A stretch of DNA of 64,000 nucleotides from an uncultured Collinsella sp. (GTDB lineage Bacteria > Actinomycetota > Coriobacteriia > Coriobacteriales > Coriobacteriaceae): NCBI GenBank assembly GCA_900540895.1, contig UQHV01000004.1:1-64000 (forward strand), written 5' to 3'. Made by a program: the position numbers and the translations under genes. The notes under the pieces are model-generated. The model made no database searches. It had not been told where the DNA came from and saw only the letters and a program-made list of their open reading frames with translations. Within the stretch, counting starts at the first letter, position 1, and every line of letters starts with the position of its first letter. This document shows, piece after piece, positions 8,672 through 17,473 of the stretch.

Positions 8672-9469
8672 ATGGGTCTTGAGGGAATCAAGCTGATTGC
8701 CTGCGATTTGGACGGCACGTTGCTGCATCCGGGGGAGCGCGAGCCGCGTTCCGAGGCCTTTGAGCTTATCGATGAGCTGCATCGTCGCGGTATCGTGTTT
8801 ATGCCGGCGAGCGGTCGTCAATATGCGAGCTTGCGCTATCTGTTTACCCCGGTGGCCGATGAGCTCGCCTATGTATGCGAGAACGGAGCCCTGGTGATGA
8901 GCGAGGGGCGTGCCGTTGTCAAGCGCTCCATGGAGCGTAGCCTTGCTATGGATATCGCGAATGCCGTGGTTGCGTATCCCCATGCCGACGTGACCCTTTC
9001 GTGTGAGGGACACCTCTACACCATGAGCGGCAACGATGCGTTCGTCGACCATTTGCGCTATGAGGTCCACTGCGATGTGGCGGTGGTCGACCGTCCCGAG
9101 GACATCGACGAGGACGTCATTAAGATTGCCTTCCAGACGCCCGAGGTGGATCAGCCGGCGGCCCTGGAGTATTTTGAGCGCCTCTTTAGCGACCGTGTCG
9201 ACGTGATGACGTCGGGAACCGAGTGGACGGACTTTATCGGCTTTGGTTCGGGCAAGGGTTCCGCGCTTGCCGATTACGGTCGTGCCCTGGGAATTTCGCC
9301 CGACGAGATGATGGCGTTTGGCGATAACGAAAACGACCGCGACATGCTCAACGTAGTGGGCCATCCTTATCTAATGGAGAGCTGCAATCCCTCTATGTGT
9401 GGCATCAACGACCGCGTCCGCTACGTGCGCACGGTCGAAGAAGAACTGCGCCGCCTGCTCGCCGAGTAG
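8672..9469 (+). CDS. Cof-type HAD-IIB phosphatase
   Basis: A 265-residue HAD hydrolase acting on small phosphorylated metabolites. Motif I is CDLDGTLLHP near the N-terminus, and motif IV is FGDNENDRDML near residue 215, with the C2B cap between. The ATG at 8672 has GGGGGA 5 nt upstream; an upstream TTG at 8660 is too close to its AGGAGG. An imperfect hairpin (8602-8610 with 8636-8644) lies in the preceding gap. Substrate unknown. Confidence 0.9.
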   Translation: MGLEGIKLIACDLDGTLLHPGEREPRSEAFELIDELHRRGIVFMPASGRQYASLRYLFTPVADELAYVCENGALVMSEGRAVVKRSMERSLAMDIANAVVAYPHADVTLSCEGHLYTMSGNDAFVDHLRYEVHCDVAVVDRPEDIDEDVIKIAFQTPEVDQPAALEYFERLFSDRVDVMTSGTEWTDFIGFGSGKGSALADYGRALGISPDEMMAFGDNENDRDMLNVVGHPYLMESCNPSMCGINDRVRYVRTVEEELRRLLAE

Positions 9470-9545
9470 ATATATGTGGCATGCCTAGGAATCTCTTTTT
9501 GCTGCAGAGTGCAGAAAGGTGGATTTTAAGGCATGTCCCGAACAT

Positions 9546-9926
9546 CTACCGGCAGTCGGGGCAGAGACCCTCGAAGATGGTGTAGTGCGACGTGACGTGC
9601 CAGCCGATTTGCTCGGATGCCTTGGCGTCGAGCTGGGCATCGAAGGGGAGCGGTACGTCGATGACGCGGCTGCACGAGGTGCAGATGATATGCGCATGCG
9701 GCTCGATCGTGCGATCGAAGCGGCTGCCGCCCGGCGTCTTGATGGAGAGAATCTCGCCGGCGTCGGCCAAGAGATTGAGGTTGCGGTAGACCGTGCCGCG
9801 GCTGATTTTGTCATCCTGCGCGCGCACGACGTTGTAGATTTCGTCGGCGGTGGGATGGTTATAGCTTTGGCGCACGGCGTCAAGAACCAGCTTTCGCTGC
9901 CTGGTATTCCTTCTTTGCACCGCCAT
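9546..9926 (-). CDS. Fur-family regulator (PerR-like)
   Basis: A 126-residue metal-dependent repressor. A winged helix covers residues 1-75 (HPTADEIYNVVR, SRGTVYRNLNLL), followed by the dimerisation domain with HAHIICTSC and the C-terminal CPDC, which together give the two CxxC pairs of a structural zinc site. The short form without a His-rich linker fits PerR better than Fur or Zur, but the class cannot be fixed from sequence alone. AGAGGCGAGG precedes the start. The gap to the acylphosphatase gene is AT-rich and probably holds its promoter. Confidence 0.85.
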   Translation of the reverse strand: MAVQRRNTRQRKLVLDAVRQSYNHPTADEIYNVVRAQDDKISRGTVYRNLNLLADAGEILSIKTPGGSRFDRTIEPHAHIICTSCSRVIDVPLPFDAQLDAKASEQIGWHVTSHYTIFEGLCPDCR

Positions 9927-9987
9927 GCGCCTCGCCTCTTTTCTATCAACGGTCGTAGGTAAATGATACCGTATTTAGCACACAATA

Positions 9988-10398
9988 CTAATAACGAGGC
10001 GTGAAACCGTCTTCATTGGCAAGTGGGGCTCGGGCCTGGGCGTCTACGAGGCGAAAACGCGTTCCCATACGCTCGTAGGAGGCATGAAGCGCCTCGAGAT
10101 GAGATAGGATATTTGCCGGAGCCCCCTGTATCTCCATCTCGACTGAGCCGTCTTCCATGTTACGCACCCAGCCGGTGAGCGCGCGTGCCTGCGCGAGGTT
10201 GGTGTTGGTAAAGCGAAAGCCAACGCCCTGGACTTGCCCCGCCCAGCGCAGGAAATAGCGCAGGGGAGTGTCTTGAGTGGCCTCGTCGCTTGCGAGCACA
10301 GTAAGCCTGCGGCGCAGCTCGAGCTCGACGTTTGATGGTTTTTGAGGCTCTCGACTGCTGCCGGTGACGCTGGAGAAGAACGTATCGAAGAGGCCCAT
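9988..10398 (-). CDS. Acylphosphatase with N-terminal extension
   Basis: Residues 48-136 match acylphosphatase (RYFLRWAGQVQGVGFR, with the catalytic Arg, then GWVRNMEDGSVEMEIQG containing the catalytic Asn). These small enzymes hydrolyse acyl phosphates. About 45 charged residues precede the domain. The ATG at 10398 lies directly beside the stop of the upstream oxidoreductase, so translation is probably coupled. The gene ends 61 nt from the Fur-family gene. Confidence 0.85.
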   Translation of the reverse strand: MGLFDTFFSSVTGSSREPQKPSNVELELRRRLTVLASDEATQDTPLRYFLRWAGQVQGVGFRFTNTNLAQARALTGWVRNMEDGSVEMEIQGAPANILSHLEALHASYERMGTRFRLVDAQARAPLANEDGFTPRY

Positions 10399-10400
10399 AG

Positions 10401-11507
10401 CTATGCCTGCTTGCCTGCGTCGGCCGGGAAGGTTATGCCGGCCTGCTGGCGCACGGCATCCATGATGCGCAGTGAGACGAGTGTGACATCGCGGTAGTGG
10501 CCAAGCTCGTGGCGTCCCGCCGGGGTCTCCCAAATCTCTTCCTTAACGTTATCGATGCCGCCGATGGCGGTGATAAAGTCTGTGAGTTCGTATTCCATAG
10601 TGTTGCTCGATTTGGGCAGGTCGAGCACGCGGCCGTTGTCTCCTTGTTCGCGCGGTGCCTCGGTCGCCGAGCCGCGTACGACGTCGCCGCGATAGTCGAT
10701 GCGGACGTTGCGGGGCGTGGACAGATGGTCGATCTGGATAGTGCCACGCTCGCCTTCGATCTGCGAGGGCAGCAGGTCATTCGTAATTTTGGAGTGCGCG
10801 AGCTCGACGGAGATACGCCCTCCGCCATAACTGGCGAGAATGGAGCCGCAGCCGTCGATGGGGCCATGGGTGAGCTCTTGCGTTGAGGGGTCGAGCAGCG
10901 TGGTCATGCTGGTGAGACCGGAGGGCATGCCGAAGATCTCGACCATGGGCTCGACGGTGTAGACGCCAATGTCCATGAGGGAACCCGATGCCATATTGCA
11001 GTCGAAGATATTGGTGGCACGTCCCGCGAGAATCTCGTTGTAGCGCGAGGAATACTTGCCAAAGCGCAATGAGGCGCGGCGGATGGGGGCAATCTCGCCC
11101 AGGACGTCCTCGATGGCGTGGAAGGCGGGATCGTGGAGGGGACGCATAGCCTCGAGGGCCACGACACCTGCTGTCTCGGCAGCGCGAAAGACCTCGAGCG
11201 CCTGCGCTTCGGTGGCGCAGAAGGGCTTTTCGACGATGACATGCTTGCCACCGGCGATGCAGGCAAGGGCCTGCTCGTAGTGAAGTGCGTTAGGGCTGCC
11301 GATATAGACGGCGTCGACGTCGCCGGCTGCCGCAAGCTCATCGAGTGACGTAAAGTTTCGCTCGCCACCGCGCTCGGCGGTAAAGGCAGTACCGCGCTCG
11401 GCATCGCGCGAGAGCGTGCCCACAAACGCGGCTTGGTCGTTGGCGTTGACGACCTGGATAAAGTCGTCGGTAATCATGGATGTGCCGATGGTCGCTATAC
11501 GCAGCAT
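10401..11507 (-). CDS. Gfo/Idh/MocA family oxidoreductase
   Basis: A 368-residue NAD(P)-dependent dehydrogenase. The N-terminal Rossmann fold begins RIATIGTSMI, with the EKPFCAT motif near residue 95 that carries the catalytic lysine. The C-terminal alpha/beta domain includes GSLMDIGVYTVEP. The substrate is probably a sugar or polyol derivative but cannot be named. GAGGGGG precedes the start. Transcribed with the acylphosphatase. Confidence 0.9.
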   Translation of the reverse strand: MLRIATIGTSMITDDFIQVVNANDQAAFVGTLSRDAERGTAFTAERGGERNFTSLDELAAAGDVDAVYIGSPNALHYEQALACIAGGKHVIVEKPFCATEAQALEVFRAAETAGVVALEAMRPLHDPAFHAIEDVLGEIAPIRRASLRFGKYSSRYNEILAGRATNIFDCNMASGSLMDIGVYTVEPMVEIFGMPSGLTSMTTLLDPSTQELTHGPIDGCGSILASYGGGRISVELAHSKITNDLLPSQIEGERGTIQIDHLSTPRNVRIDYRGDVVRGSATEAPREQGDNGRVLDLPKSSNTMEYELTDFITAIGGIDNVKEEIWETPAGRHELGHYRDVTLVSLRIMDAVRQQAGITFPADAGKQA

Positions 11508-11582
11508 GTATCCCCCTCGTGCCGTTCGGTTTACAGGATGAGTGTAGCGCGAGGGGGCAGGAAATAGCGTGCGAAAACGCCG

Positions 11583-12068
11583 TTACAGGTCGCTCTCGTT
11601 AAAGCCGGTGTCGATATCGAGGTTGCTGCCGTCGGCCGCCGTGGTGGCGAGCTCATCGCAGCGCTCGTTGAGCTCGTGGCCGGCGTGACCCTTAACCCAG
11701 ATGAACTCAACCTTGTGCTTGCTTTTGGCGGTGAGCAGGCGCTCCCACAGGTCGCGGTTCTTGACGGGCTGCTTGTTGGCGGTTTTCCATCCGCGCTTTT
11801 TCCAGCCGTCGATCCAGTGCTTGTTAAAGGCGTTGACGACGTACTGCGAATCGGAATGGACTTCGACGTCGCAGGGGCGGTTAAGTGCCTCGAGCGCCAC
11901 GATGACCGCCATGAGCTCCATGCGGTTGTTGGTGGTCTTGGCATAGCCGCGCGAAAGCTCGGAGGTGAAGGTCTTGCCGGCGGGGTTGGTGTATTTGAGC
12001 ACGGCGCCGTAGCCGCCGCGTCCCGGATTTGATCGGGCCGAGCCGTCGGTATAGATGATGACCTTCAC
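11583..12068 (-). CDS. rnhA: Ribonuclease HI
   Basis: Degrades the RNA strand of RNA-DNA hybrids. The DEDD active site is visible: Asp8 in [11 protein letters not shown], Glu51 in NNRMELMAV, Asp73 in [10 protein letters not shown] and the C-terminal aspartate in ERCDELAT. The length of 161 residues is normal. The start codon is GTG with AAAGGA upstream. Confidence 0.95.
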   Translation of the reverse strand: MKVIIYTDGSARSNPGRGGYGAVLKYTNPAGKTFTSELSRGYAKTTNNRMELMAVIVALEALNRPCDVEVHSDSQYVVNAFNKHWIDGWKKRGWKTANKQPVKNRDLWERLLTAKSKHKVEFIWVKGHAGHELNERCDELATTAADGSNLDIDTGFNESDL

Positions 12069-12167
12069 GGGCTTCCTTTCGTTGGGTACGTTTCGTGTGA
12101 GTGATCATTGTAGCGCCATGCCCGCCGGGGGCTAGCAATCTACGATTTCTACCCCGTCTTCCGACAG

Positions 12168-13070
12168 TTAGTTGGCATGGATGATGCGGTTGAGCTCGTC
12201 GAGGTATTGCTGCAAGAGGGGAGAGGGCTTGCGCTCGTCGTGCATGATATAGCCTACGTGCATCGTTGGGGCGTCTGCTAACGGGATCGATGCCATACCC
12301 CATTGCATTTCATTGGAGAGGACACCGGTCGACAGGGTGTAACCGTTTGACGTGATAAGTAAGTTAGTAAGTGTTCCGCGGTCCGAGATTCGTATGTTGC
12401 GGTCGCAAGGGATATAGCTAAAAGGTTCCTCGGCGTAATAGAAGGAGTTCGAGGTGCCTTGCTCAAAGCTGTAGCGCGTATAGGGTGTGAGGTCGGCAAG
12501 GGACAGCTGCGGGCGGCGGGCAAGCGGGTGGCGCTCGCTAACGAAGACGTGGACCGTCGCGTCGAATAGGGGATGGAAGCTCGCGCGCGCATCGGCAAAA
12601 GCCTTCTGCAGAACGCGGGCGTTAAAGTCGTCCAGATAGAGGATGCCGATGTCGCTGCGAAACGCGCGGACGTCATCGATGATCTGCGATGTGGTGGTCT
12701 CGCGCATGATGAACTCGAACTTGCTGTCGCGGCAGCGCTCGACCACGTTGACAAAGGCCTCGACCGAAAAGGCGTAGTGCTGGGCGGAAATGGCGAGGCG
12801 GGCTTGCGGGGTACCGCCGTCCTCGTAGCGCGCCTCGAGCATGTCGGCCTGCTCTACGACCTGGTGCGCATAGCCCAAAAGCTCGGTGCCGTCGTTGGTG
12901 AGGGTGACGCCGCGGCTGGAGCGCGTAAAGATCTCCAGGTGGAGCTCCTGTTCCAGGCTTTTGACGGCGTTTGAGATGTTGGACTGAGCGGTATAGAGGC
13001 GCTGAGCTGCGGCGTTGATTGAGCCGGACTCTGCCACGGCAATCAGAAAACGAAGCTGCTGAAGGGTCAT
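12168..13070 (-). CDS. LysR-family transcriptional regulator
   Basis: A 300-residue LTTR: helix-turn-helix in residues 1-60 (LQQLRFLIAVAESGSINAAA and TAQSNISNAVKSLE) and a periplasmic-binding-like effector domain. The ATG at 13070 is preferred because AAAGG lies 9 nt upstream; the ATG at 13079 touches that site. It is divergent from the O-acetylhomoserine sulfhydrylase gene, so control of sulfur amino-acid synthesis (as for CysB, CmbR or MetR) is likely, though this is inferred from position. Confidence 0.9.
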   Translation of the reverse strand: MTLQQLRFLIAVAESGSINAAAQRLYTAQSNISNAVKSLEQELHLEIFTRSSRGVTLTNDGTELLGYAHQVVEQADMLEARYEDGGTPQARLAISAQHYAFSVEAFVNVVERCRDSKFEFIMRETTTSQIIDDVRAFRSDIGILYLDDFNARVLQKAFADARASFHPLFDATVHVFVSERHPLARRPQLSLADLTPYTRYSFEQGTSNSFYYAEEPFSYIPCDRNIRISDRGTLTNLLITSNGYTLSTGVLSNEMQWGMASIPLADAPTMHVGYIMHDERKPSPLLQQYLDELNRIIHAN

Positions 13071-13215
13071 CGATGCCATCCTTTCGATTGCTATCTATAA
13101 AACCGATAACAGATTAGCGCTTTTAAGTGATTGACCGAGCGAAACAATGCTCGTACTATTCAAAACACACAAAGGCGGTAGGTAATTAAACCGACCACGG
13201 AACCGGGATGCGAAA

Positions 13216-13260
13216 GGAGGCCCGCATATGAATTGCTTACCAAGACGAATGCCGGGCTCC
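13216..13260 (+). promoter_or_regulatory. Leader hairpin over uORF start
   Basis: GGAG (13216-13219), CCCG (13221-13224) and CAT (13225-13227) pair with CTCC (13257-13260), CGGG (13253-13256) and ATG (13249-13251), with single-base bulges on each side. The stem contains the ribosome site of the leader ORF and ends right before its second Cys codon, a layout suited to translation-linked regulation of the sulfhydrylase gene. Confidence 0.5.
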
Positions 13261-13281
13261 TGTTTGCGCTCGTCGGCGTGA
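13228..13281 (+). CDS. Cys-containing leader peptide upstream of metY
   Basis: A 17-codon ORF encoding MNCLPRRMPGSCLRSSA. It has a near-perfect ribosome site (AAAGGAGG, 13213-13220) 7 nt upstream. Two Cys codons (TGC at codon 3, TGT at codon 12) lie in the leader of a gene that fixes sulfide into homocysteine. Cysteine-responsive attenuation by short upstream ORFs is known in other Actinobacteria; the same logic is inferred here. No classical terminator is seen between it and metY, so control might act on metY translation. Confidence 0.55.
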   Translation: MNCLPRRMPGSCLRSSA

Positions 13282-13343
13282 TCAGGAGACAGCGACTTAC
13301 TTCTCTCTAATTTATTTACTTTTGTTCGATCAAGGAGATCATC

Positions 13344-14654
13344 ATGAGCCAGTTCATCAACAACCCCGAGCACACCTTTGGTTTCGATACCCTGCAGCTT
13401 CACGTTGGCCAGGAGAGCGCCGATCCCGCATCCGACTCCCGCGCCGTGCCTATCTACCAGACCACGAGCTATGTGTTCCGCAACTCCCAGCACGCCGCCG
13501 ACCGCTTTGGTCTTGCCGATGCTGGTAACATCTACGGCCGTCTGACCAACTCCACCCAGGGCGTCTTCGAGGACCGTATCGCCGCGCTCGAGGGTGGCGT
13601 GGCAGGTCTCGCCGTCGCCTCCGGTGCTGCTGCCATCACCTATACTCTGCAGGCTCTTGCCCAGGCCGGTGACCACGTGGTGGCTCAGAAGACCATCTAC
13701 GGTGGCTCCTACAATCTGCTGGAGCATACGCTCTCCCAGTTTGGCGTCGAGACCACCTTTGTCGATGCCCATAACCTGGAAGAGGTCGAGGGTGCCATCA
13801 AGGACAACACCACGGTCATCTATCTCGAGACGCTCGGCAACCCCAACTCCGACATCCCCAACATCGACGCCATCTCCGAGATCGCCAAGAAGCACGGTTT
13901 ACCGGTTGTCGTCGACAACACCTTCGGCACCCCGTATCTGTTCCGTCCGCTGGAGCATGGTGCCAACATCGTCGTCCACTCCGCAACCAAGTTTATCGGC
14001 GGCCACGGCACCTCGCTGGGCGGCGTGATCGTCGACGGCGGTAACTTCGATTGGAAGGCGAGCGGCAAGTATGCGCAGATCGCCGAGCCCAACCCCTCCT
14101 ACCATGGCGTCTCGTTTGCCGAGGCTGCCGGTCCCGCCGCCTTCGCAACCTATGTCCGCGCCATCCTGCTGCGTGACGAGGGCGCCTGCATCAGCCCGTT
14201 CAACGCTTGGATCCTGCTCCAGGGCACCGAGACTCTGTCGCTGCGCGTTGACCGTCATGTCGAGAACACCAAGAAGGTCGTTGAGTTCCTGGCTGGTGAC
14301 AGCCATGTCGCCAAGGTGAACCACCCGAGCCTGTCTGAGCACCCCGATCACGAGCTCTATCAGAAGTACTTCCCCCGTGGCGGCGCCTCGATCTTTACCT
14401 TTGAGATCAAGGGTGGCCAGGAGGCCGCCTGGAAGTTCATCGATCATCTGCAGGTGTTCTCGCTGCTCGCCAACGTGGCCGACGTCAAGTCGCTCGTCGT
14501 GCACCCGGCTACCACCACGCACTCCCAGCTCTCTGCCGAGGAGCTCGCCGAGCAGAACATCACGCCCTCCACGATCCGTCTTTCCATCGGTACCGAGAAC
14601 GCCGAGGATATCATTTGGGATCTGAAGCAGGCTTTCGCCGCGCTGGACGAGTAA
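13344..14654 (+). CDS. metY: O-acetylhomoserine sulfhydrylase
   Basis: PLP-dependent Cys/Met metabolism enzyme of 436 residues that forms homocysteine from O-acetylhomoserine and sulfide. The PLP lysine lies in VVHSATKFIGGHG near residue 215. ASGAAAITY, YGRLTNSTQ and the length (about 430 rather than 380) favour the MetY type over cystathionine gamma-synthase. AAGGAG precedes the ATG. A leader ORF with Cys codons and a divergent LysR gene lie upstream, and a strong terminator follows. Confidence 0.93.
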   Translation: MSQFINNPEHTFGFDTLQLHVGQESADPASDSRAVPIYQTTSYVFRNSQHAADRFGLADAGNIYGRLTNSTQGVFEDRIAALEGGVAGLAVASGAAAITYTLQALAQAGDHVVAQKTIYGGSYNLLEHTLSQFGVETTFVDAHNLEEVEGAIKDNTTVIYLETLGNPNSDIPNIDAISEIAKKHGLPVVVDNTFGTPYLFRPLEHGANIVVHSATKFIGGHGTSLGGVIVDGGNFDWKASGKYAQIAEPNPSYHGVSFAEAAGPAAFATYVRAILLRDEGACISPFNAWILLQGTETLSLRVDRHVENTKKVVEFLAGDSHVAKVNHPSLSEHPDHELYQKYFPRGGASIFTFEIKGGQEAAWKFIDHLQVFSLLANVADVKSLVVHPATTTHSQLSAEELAEQNITPSTIRLSIGTENAEDIIWDLKQAFAALDE

Positions 14655-14718
14655 GGCGACTTGTGCAAGGACCCCTTGCGACTCGATAGGTATAACTGCA
14701 TAAAATGCCTGCTCAAGG

Positions 14719-14755
14719 CGCCTGTGCGAACAATGGTTGCACAGGCGTCTTTTTT
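14719..14755 (+). terminator. Rho-independent terminator of metY
   Basis: CGCCTGTGC...AAC (14719-14731) pairs with GTT-GCACAGGCG (14736-14747), followed by TCTTTTTT. The gap from here to 14966 shows short inverted repeats (GTTTTAC/GTAAAAC) but no gene. Confidence 0.85.
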
Positions 14756-14966
14756 GCATAGAGAGGGCGCAAAAACAGGGTTTTTGACATGCTTTATGCA
14801 TTCGAGTTGTGGAAAACTCCTGTTGAGAGGATGTGAGTTTTACGCAATTGACGTGCGCCTTTTGAGTAAAACCGCAGGTCGCGATTTGCTCGGGGTACTA
14901 TGCAGCGCGATCGAATCACACGCAGCTCAAACGCAGCAAAAACGCACTACGGAGGTTTCCAGCTAC

Positions 14967-15743
14967 ATGAGGATCGATTCACGAAAACCGAAAGCCGCCG
15001 CCCTTTCCGCCGCTCTGACCGTGGCACTTTTGGCGGGCGCCGGTGCAACTGATGCCCACGCGGCAACACTGTCCGACACGGTTGGATCCACGCCGTCCGA
15101 GACGACGCTGGTGCAGCCCGTCGACTATCGCAGCGACGGCTTTGGCTCCATGCAGGAGTGGAATGCCTCGATGGAGGCCAAGCGCGATTCCCTTGAGATG
15201 CGTGCTCAGATCATCATGAACATGTACGGTGACTATGCCACCGATGACGAGCGCGCTGTACTGCAGGGTTGTATCGACGGTGCGGGCAGTCTTTTGACGA
15301 TGGAGGAGGTCGACGCGAAGTCGACCGAGCTCGATGAGCTGCGCACTGCACTTGAGGATGCCAAGCGCGAAGCGCTCGAGGTTGCTGCCGCCGAGGCGGA
15401 GGCTGCCGAGGCCGCCCAGGCTTCGTACTACAACGCCGGTTACACTCCGTCCTACGCGTCTGCCGCGTCCTACGCGAACGGATCGGGCCTGACGCGCTCT
15501 GCGGGTGTCAATAACTACAACGGTCGCCGCGAGACCTATTACAGCAGCAATGTGCTTTATCACTATCGCACGGGCGAATGGACTCAGGATTCTGAGGGCT
15601 TCTGGCGCGATTCCGACGGCTATTACGTTGTTGCCGCGGGCGATATGGCCCAGGGCTCGACCTTTACGGGCTCCAAGGGTGATTGCAAGGTCTATGACTC
15701 CGGCTGCGCTGCCGGAACCACCGATTACTACACCGGTTGGTAA
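14967..15743 (+). CDS. Secreted protein with C-terminal cell-wall-type domain
   Basis: 258 residues. A Sec signal peptide ends near residue 33 (AGATDAHA). A helical, Ala/Glu-rich coiled-coil-like middle (about residues 60-150) is followed by a Ser/Tyr-rich linker. The C-terminal ~60 residues (GYYVVAAGDM, then SKGDCKVYDSGCAAGTTDYY) resemble the small domain found at the end of many Gram-positive cell-wall hydrolases, so a cell-envelope role is likely. No catalytic domain is evident. GGAGG lies 11 nt before the ATG. Confidence 0.65.
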   Translation: MRIDSRKPKAAALSAALTVALLAGAGATDAHAATLSDTVGSTPSETTLVQPVDYRSDGFGSMQEWNASMEAKRDSLEMRAQIIMNMYGDYATDDERAVLQGCIDGAGSLLTMEEVDAKSTELDELRTALEDAKREALEVAAAEAEAAEAAQASYYNAGYTPSYASAASYANGSGLTRSAGVNNYNGRRETYYSSNVLYHYRTGEWTQDSEGFWRDSDGYYVVAAGDMAQGSTFTGSKGDCKVYDSGCAAGTTDYYTGW

Positions 15744-15929
15744 TTTTTCTGCATCACGGATATTTGGCGGACGGGCGTCTTTACCGAGCTTTAGGGCAAC
15801 GTAAGGACGTCCGTTCTATGTATGCGTTTGAGTTAACAGAGCCCTTACCGTGGCGGTACGCTGGGCGTATGGATGCGGGGCACACTGGTTCTTGAGAAAT
15901 AAGGTCTTTCTCTTGGAGGAAGTGGTCTT

Positions 15930-16136
15930 GTGAATGCTCGAGATATTGCCGTTGCCGCCGTCGCGTTGATGCTTGGCTGCCTTGGTCCCACGGCCGCGCT
16001 CGTCGCGGGCATGCAGGGGACATGCGGGGCTGCTCCTATCGTGGTCGGCGCGCTGATCGCGGCCACGCTGCTGGGAAGCGCAGGCGTGGTTCTTTGCCGC
16101 GACGATGAGGACGAGGTGCCGGGGTCGCAACGCTAA
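15930..16136 (+). CDS. Small hydrophobic membrane protein
   Basis: 68 residues from a GTG with GGAGGA 9 nt upstream. Two hydrophobic segments (about residues 5-26 and 34-56) surround a short loop with one Cys, ending in an acidic DDEDE tail. No family is recognised. The strong terminator that follows supports a real transcription unit. Confidence 0.5.
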   Translation: MNARDIAVAAVALMLGCLGPTAALVAGMQGTCGAAPIVVGALIAATLLGSAGVVLCRDDEDEVPGSQR

Positions 16137-16177
16137 CTGTTGTGAGATCGGCCGCCGGTCATAGACGAAGATGAAGG

Positions 16178-16212
16178 CCGCCGCAGGGGAAAGGTTCCCT
16201 TGCGGCGGTTTT
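16178..16212 (+). terminator. Rho-independent terminator
   Basis: CCGCCGCAGGGGAA (16178-16191) pairs with TTCCCTTGCGGCGG (16195-16208), followed by TTTTG. The symmetric stem may also serve the convergent minus-strand reductase gene. Confidence 0.85.
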
Positions 16213-16245
16213 GCTGTTAAGGCTGTTGAATGCGGCGCGTCGGCG

Positions 16246-17160
16246 CTACCAGCTTTTCTCGATATCGCGGATGCGCCGATAGAGCCACTCGTTTTGCGGT
16301 GCCTGGATATCGTGTTTGGTTGCGAGGCGGCAGATGGTGCCCGCGAACTCATCAACCTCGGTTTTGCGCCTTGCGATGCGGTCTTGAGCCATCGAGGGCA
16401 TACCGGCGGGGTCGATTCCCTCGATGAGGTGCACCATTTGCGTCAGGTCTGCCTCGGTCAGTTCAACGCCCTCGGCGTTGGCGACCGCAAGCGTTTCGCG
16501 CATGGCGGAAACAAAGCAGTGACGCTGCTCGGAGCCCGGCTCCGTGGCGCTTCCGTAGGTCCCGCCGTAGGCCATGCAGGTCTGGTTGATGCCGTCGTTG
16601 AGCATGAGTTTGGCCCACATGCGGTGGGCGATGTCGTCCTCGACGGTATGGGCGATGCCGCAGCGCGTATAGAGCTCGTCGATCGCGGTGATGGTTGCGG
16701 GGTTCGTGCCGGCCGCCGCGCCAAAGCGGATTTCGCCCGCATTGGTAAAGGTGAGCGCGCCGTTGAGAAACACGGCGTCCATGCCCTGGCAGATACCAAG
16801 AACGGTATGCTCCCAGCCAAAGCGTTCGGCAATCTTTTGCTCGCTCGTAATGCCGTTGCACAGCGAGGCGATGAGCGTGTTGGGTCCCACGACGCGCTCC
16901 ATAGTCTTGAGTGCTTGGTCGAGACCGGTGGTCTTGACTGTCAGGATGACCAGATCGGCGGGCGTCGCCTCGCTGGCACGGACGGACGTGAGATCGCAAG
17001 GCTTTCCGTTGACGGTGAGCGCATCGCCCGCGTGACGCTCAAAACGGGCGTCATCCATAACGTATTCGACGGCGTCATTGCCGAGGGCCTTGGCAATCAT
17101 GCTGCCGTAGAGCAGGCCGACGCCGCCCTTGCCGATAAAGGTGACCTTGTTGATCTGCAT
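16246..17160 (-). CDS. Ketopantoate reductase family protein
   Basis: A 304-residue NADPH-dependent reductase of the PanE/ApbA family. The N-terminal nucleotide motif is GKGGVGLLYG; the central VKTTGLDQAL segment and the C-terminal helical domain with KLMLNDGINQTCMAYGGTYG fit the family. It may reduce ketopantoate for CoA synthesis, but PanE-like paralogues of other specificity are common. The ATG at 17160 is favoured because GGGGAG lies 9 nt upstream. A terminator separates it from the small ORF upstream. Confidence 0.8.
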   Translation of the reverse strand: MQINKVTFIGKGGVGLLYGSMIAKALGNDAVEYVMDDARFERHAGDALTVNGKPCDLTSVRASEATPADLVILTVKTTGLDQALKTMERVVGPNTLIASLCNGITSEQKIAERFGWEHTVLGICQGMDAVFLNGALTFTNAGEIRFGAAAGTNPATITAIDELYTRCGIAHTVEDDIAHRMWAKLMLNDGINQTCMAYGGTYGSATEPGSEQRHCFVSAMRETLAVANAEGVELTEADLTQMVHLIEGIDPAGMPSMAQDRIARRKTEVDEFAGTICRLATKHDIQAPQNEWLYRRIRDIEKSW

Positions 17161-17178
17161 GTGAATCATCTCCCCATA

Positions 17179-17205
17179 TAAAAGGCGCCCGCGTAAGGGG
17201 CGCCT
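17179..17205 (-). terminator. Terminator between small ORF and reductase gene
   Basis: On the minus strand AGGCGCCC (17205-17198) pairs with GGGCGCCT (17190-17183), followed by TTTATA. It ends transcription from the cyclase-like ORF at 17279-17473. Confidence 0.7.
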
Positions 17206-17278
17206 GATGGATTGTAAGCCGCCGGAGCGCCTTGCATATGCGGGATGGCGGATATATAGAAGAACAGATGCGTTGGAC

Positions 17279-17473
17279 TTATTCCGCGGGGCAGACCGCA
17301 AAGACACGCGCGGGGTATCCGACACCATCACGGACCTTGGGGAAGGTGCAGAAGATAACGGCGCCTGTGGCGGGAAGCTCGTCCAGATGGTCCATGACTT
17401 CGATCTGATAGCGGTCGACCGAGAGGATGTATTGCTCGCCGGGGTAGGGGTAGGCGTCCTCGCGCGTGGTCAT
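17279..17473 (-). CDS. Short ORF matching the C-terminus of cyclase-family enzymes
   Basis: 64 residues from an ATG with AAAGGAG 6 nt upstream. The sequence (VMDHLDELPATGAVIF, then GVGYPARVFAV) looks like the last third of metal-dependent cyclase/kynurenine formamidase proteins, but the N-terminal HxGTHxD metal site is absent and no matching coding sequence lies upstream. It is therefore either a degraded remnant that kept a start site or a short stand-alone protein. The match is from memory of the family and uncertain. Confidence 0.45.
   Translation of the reverse strand: MTTREDAYPYPGEQYILSVDRYQIEVMDHLDELPATGAVIFCTFPKVRDGVGYPARVFAVCPAE

Noticed and set aside
9927..9987. Fur/PerR box upstream of the Fur-family gene
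   Set aside because: AT-rich with a weak GTATT/AATAC repeat, but no convincing match to a known box.
14756..14966. Possible riboswitch (c-di-AMP or c-di-GMP type) before the secreted protein gene
   Set aside because: Only short inverted repeats found; none of the conserved core sequences could be identified.
15816..16355. Minus-strand 179-codon frame over the small membrane protein
   Set aside because: Crosses a strong terminator and two gene ends, no ribosome site, composition like a shadow frame.
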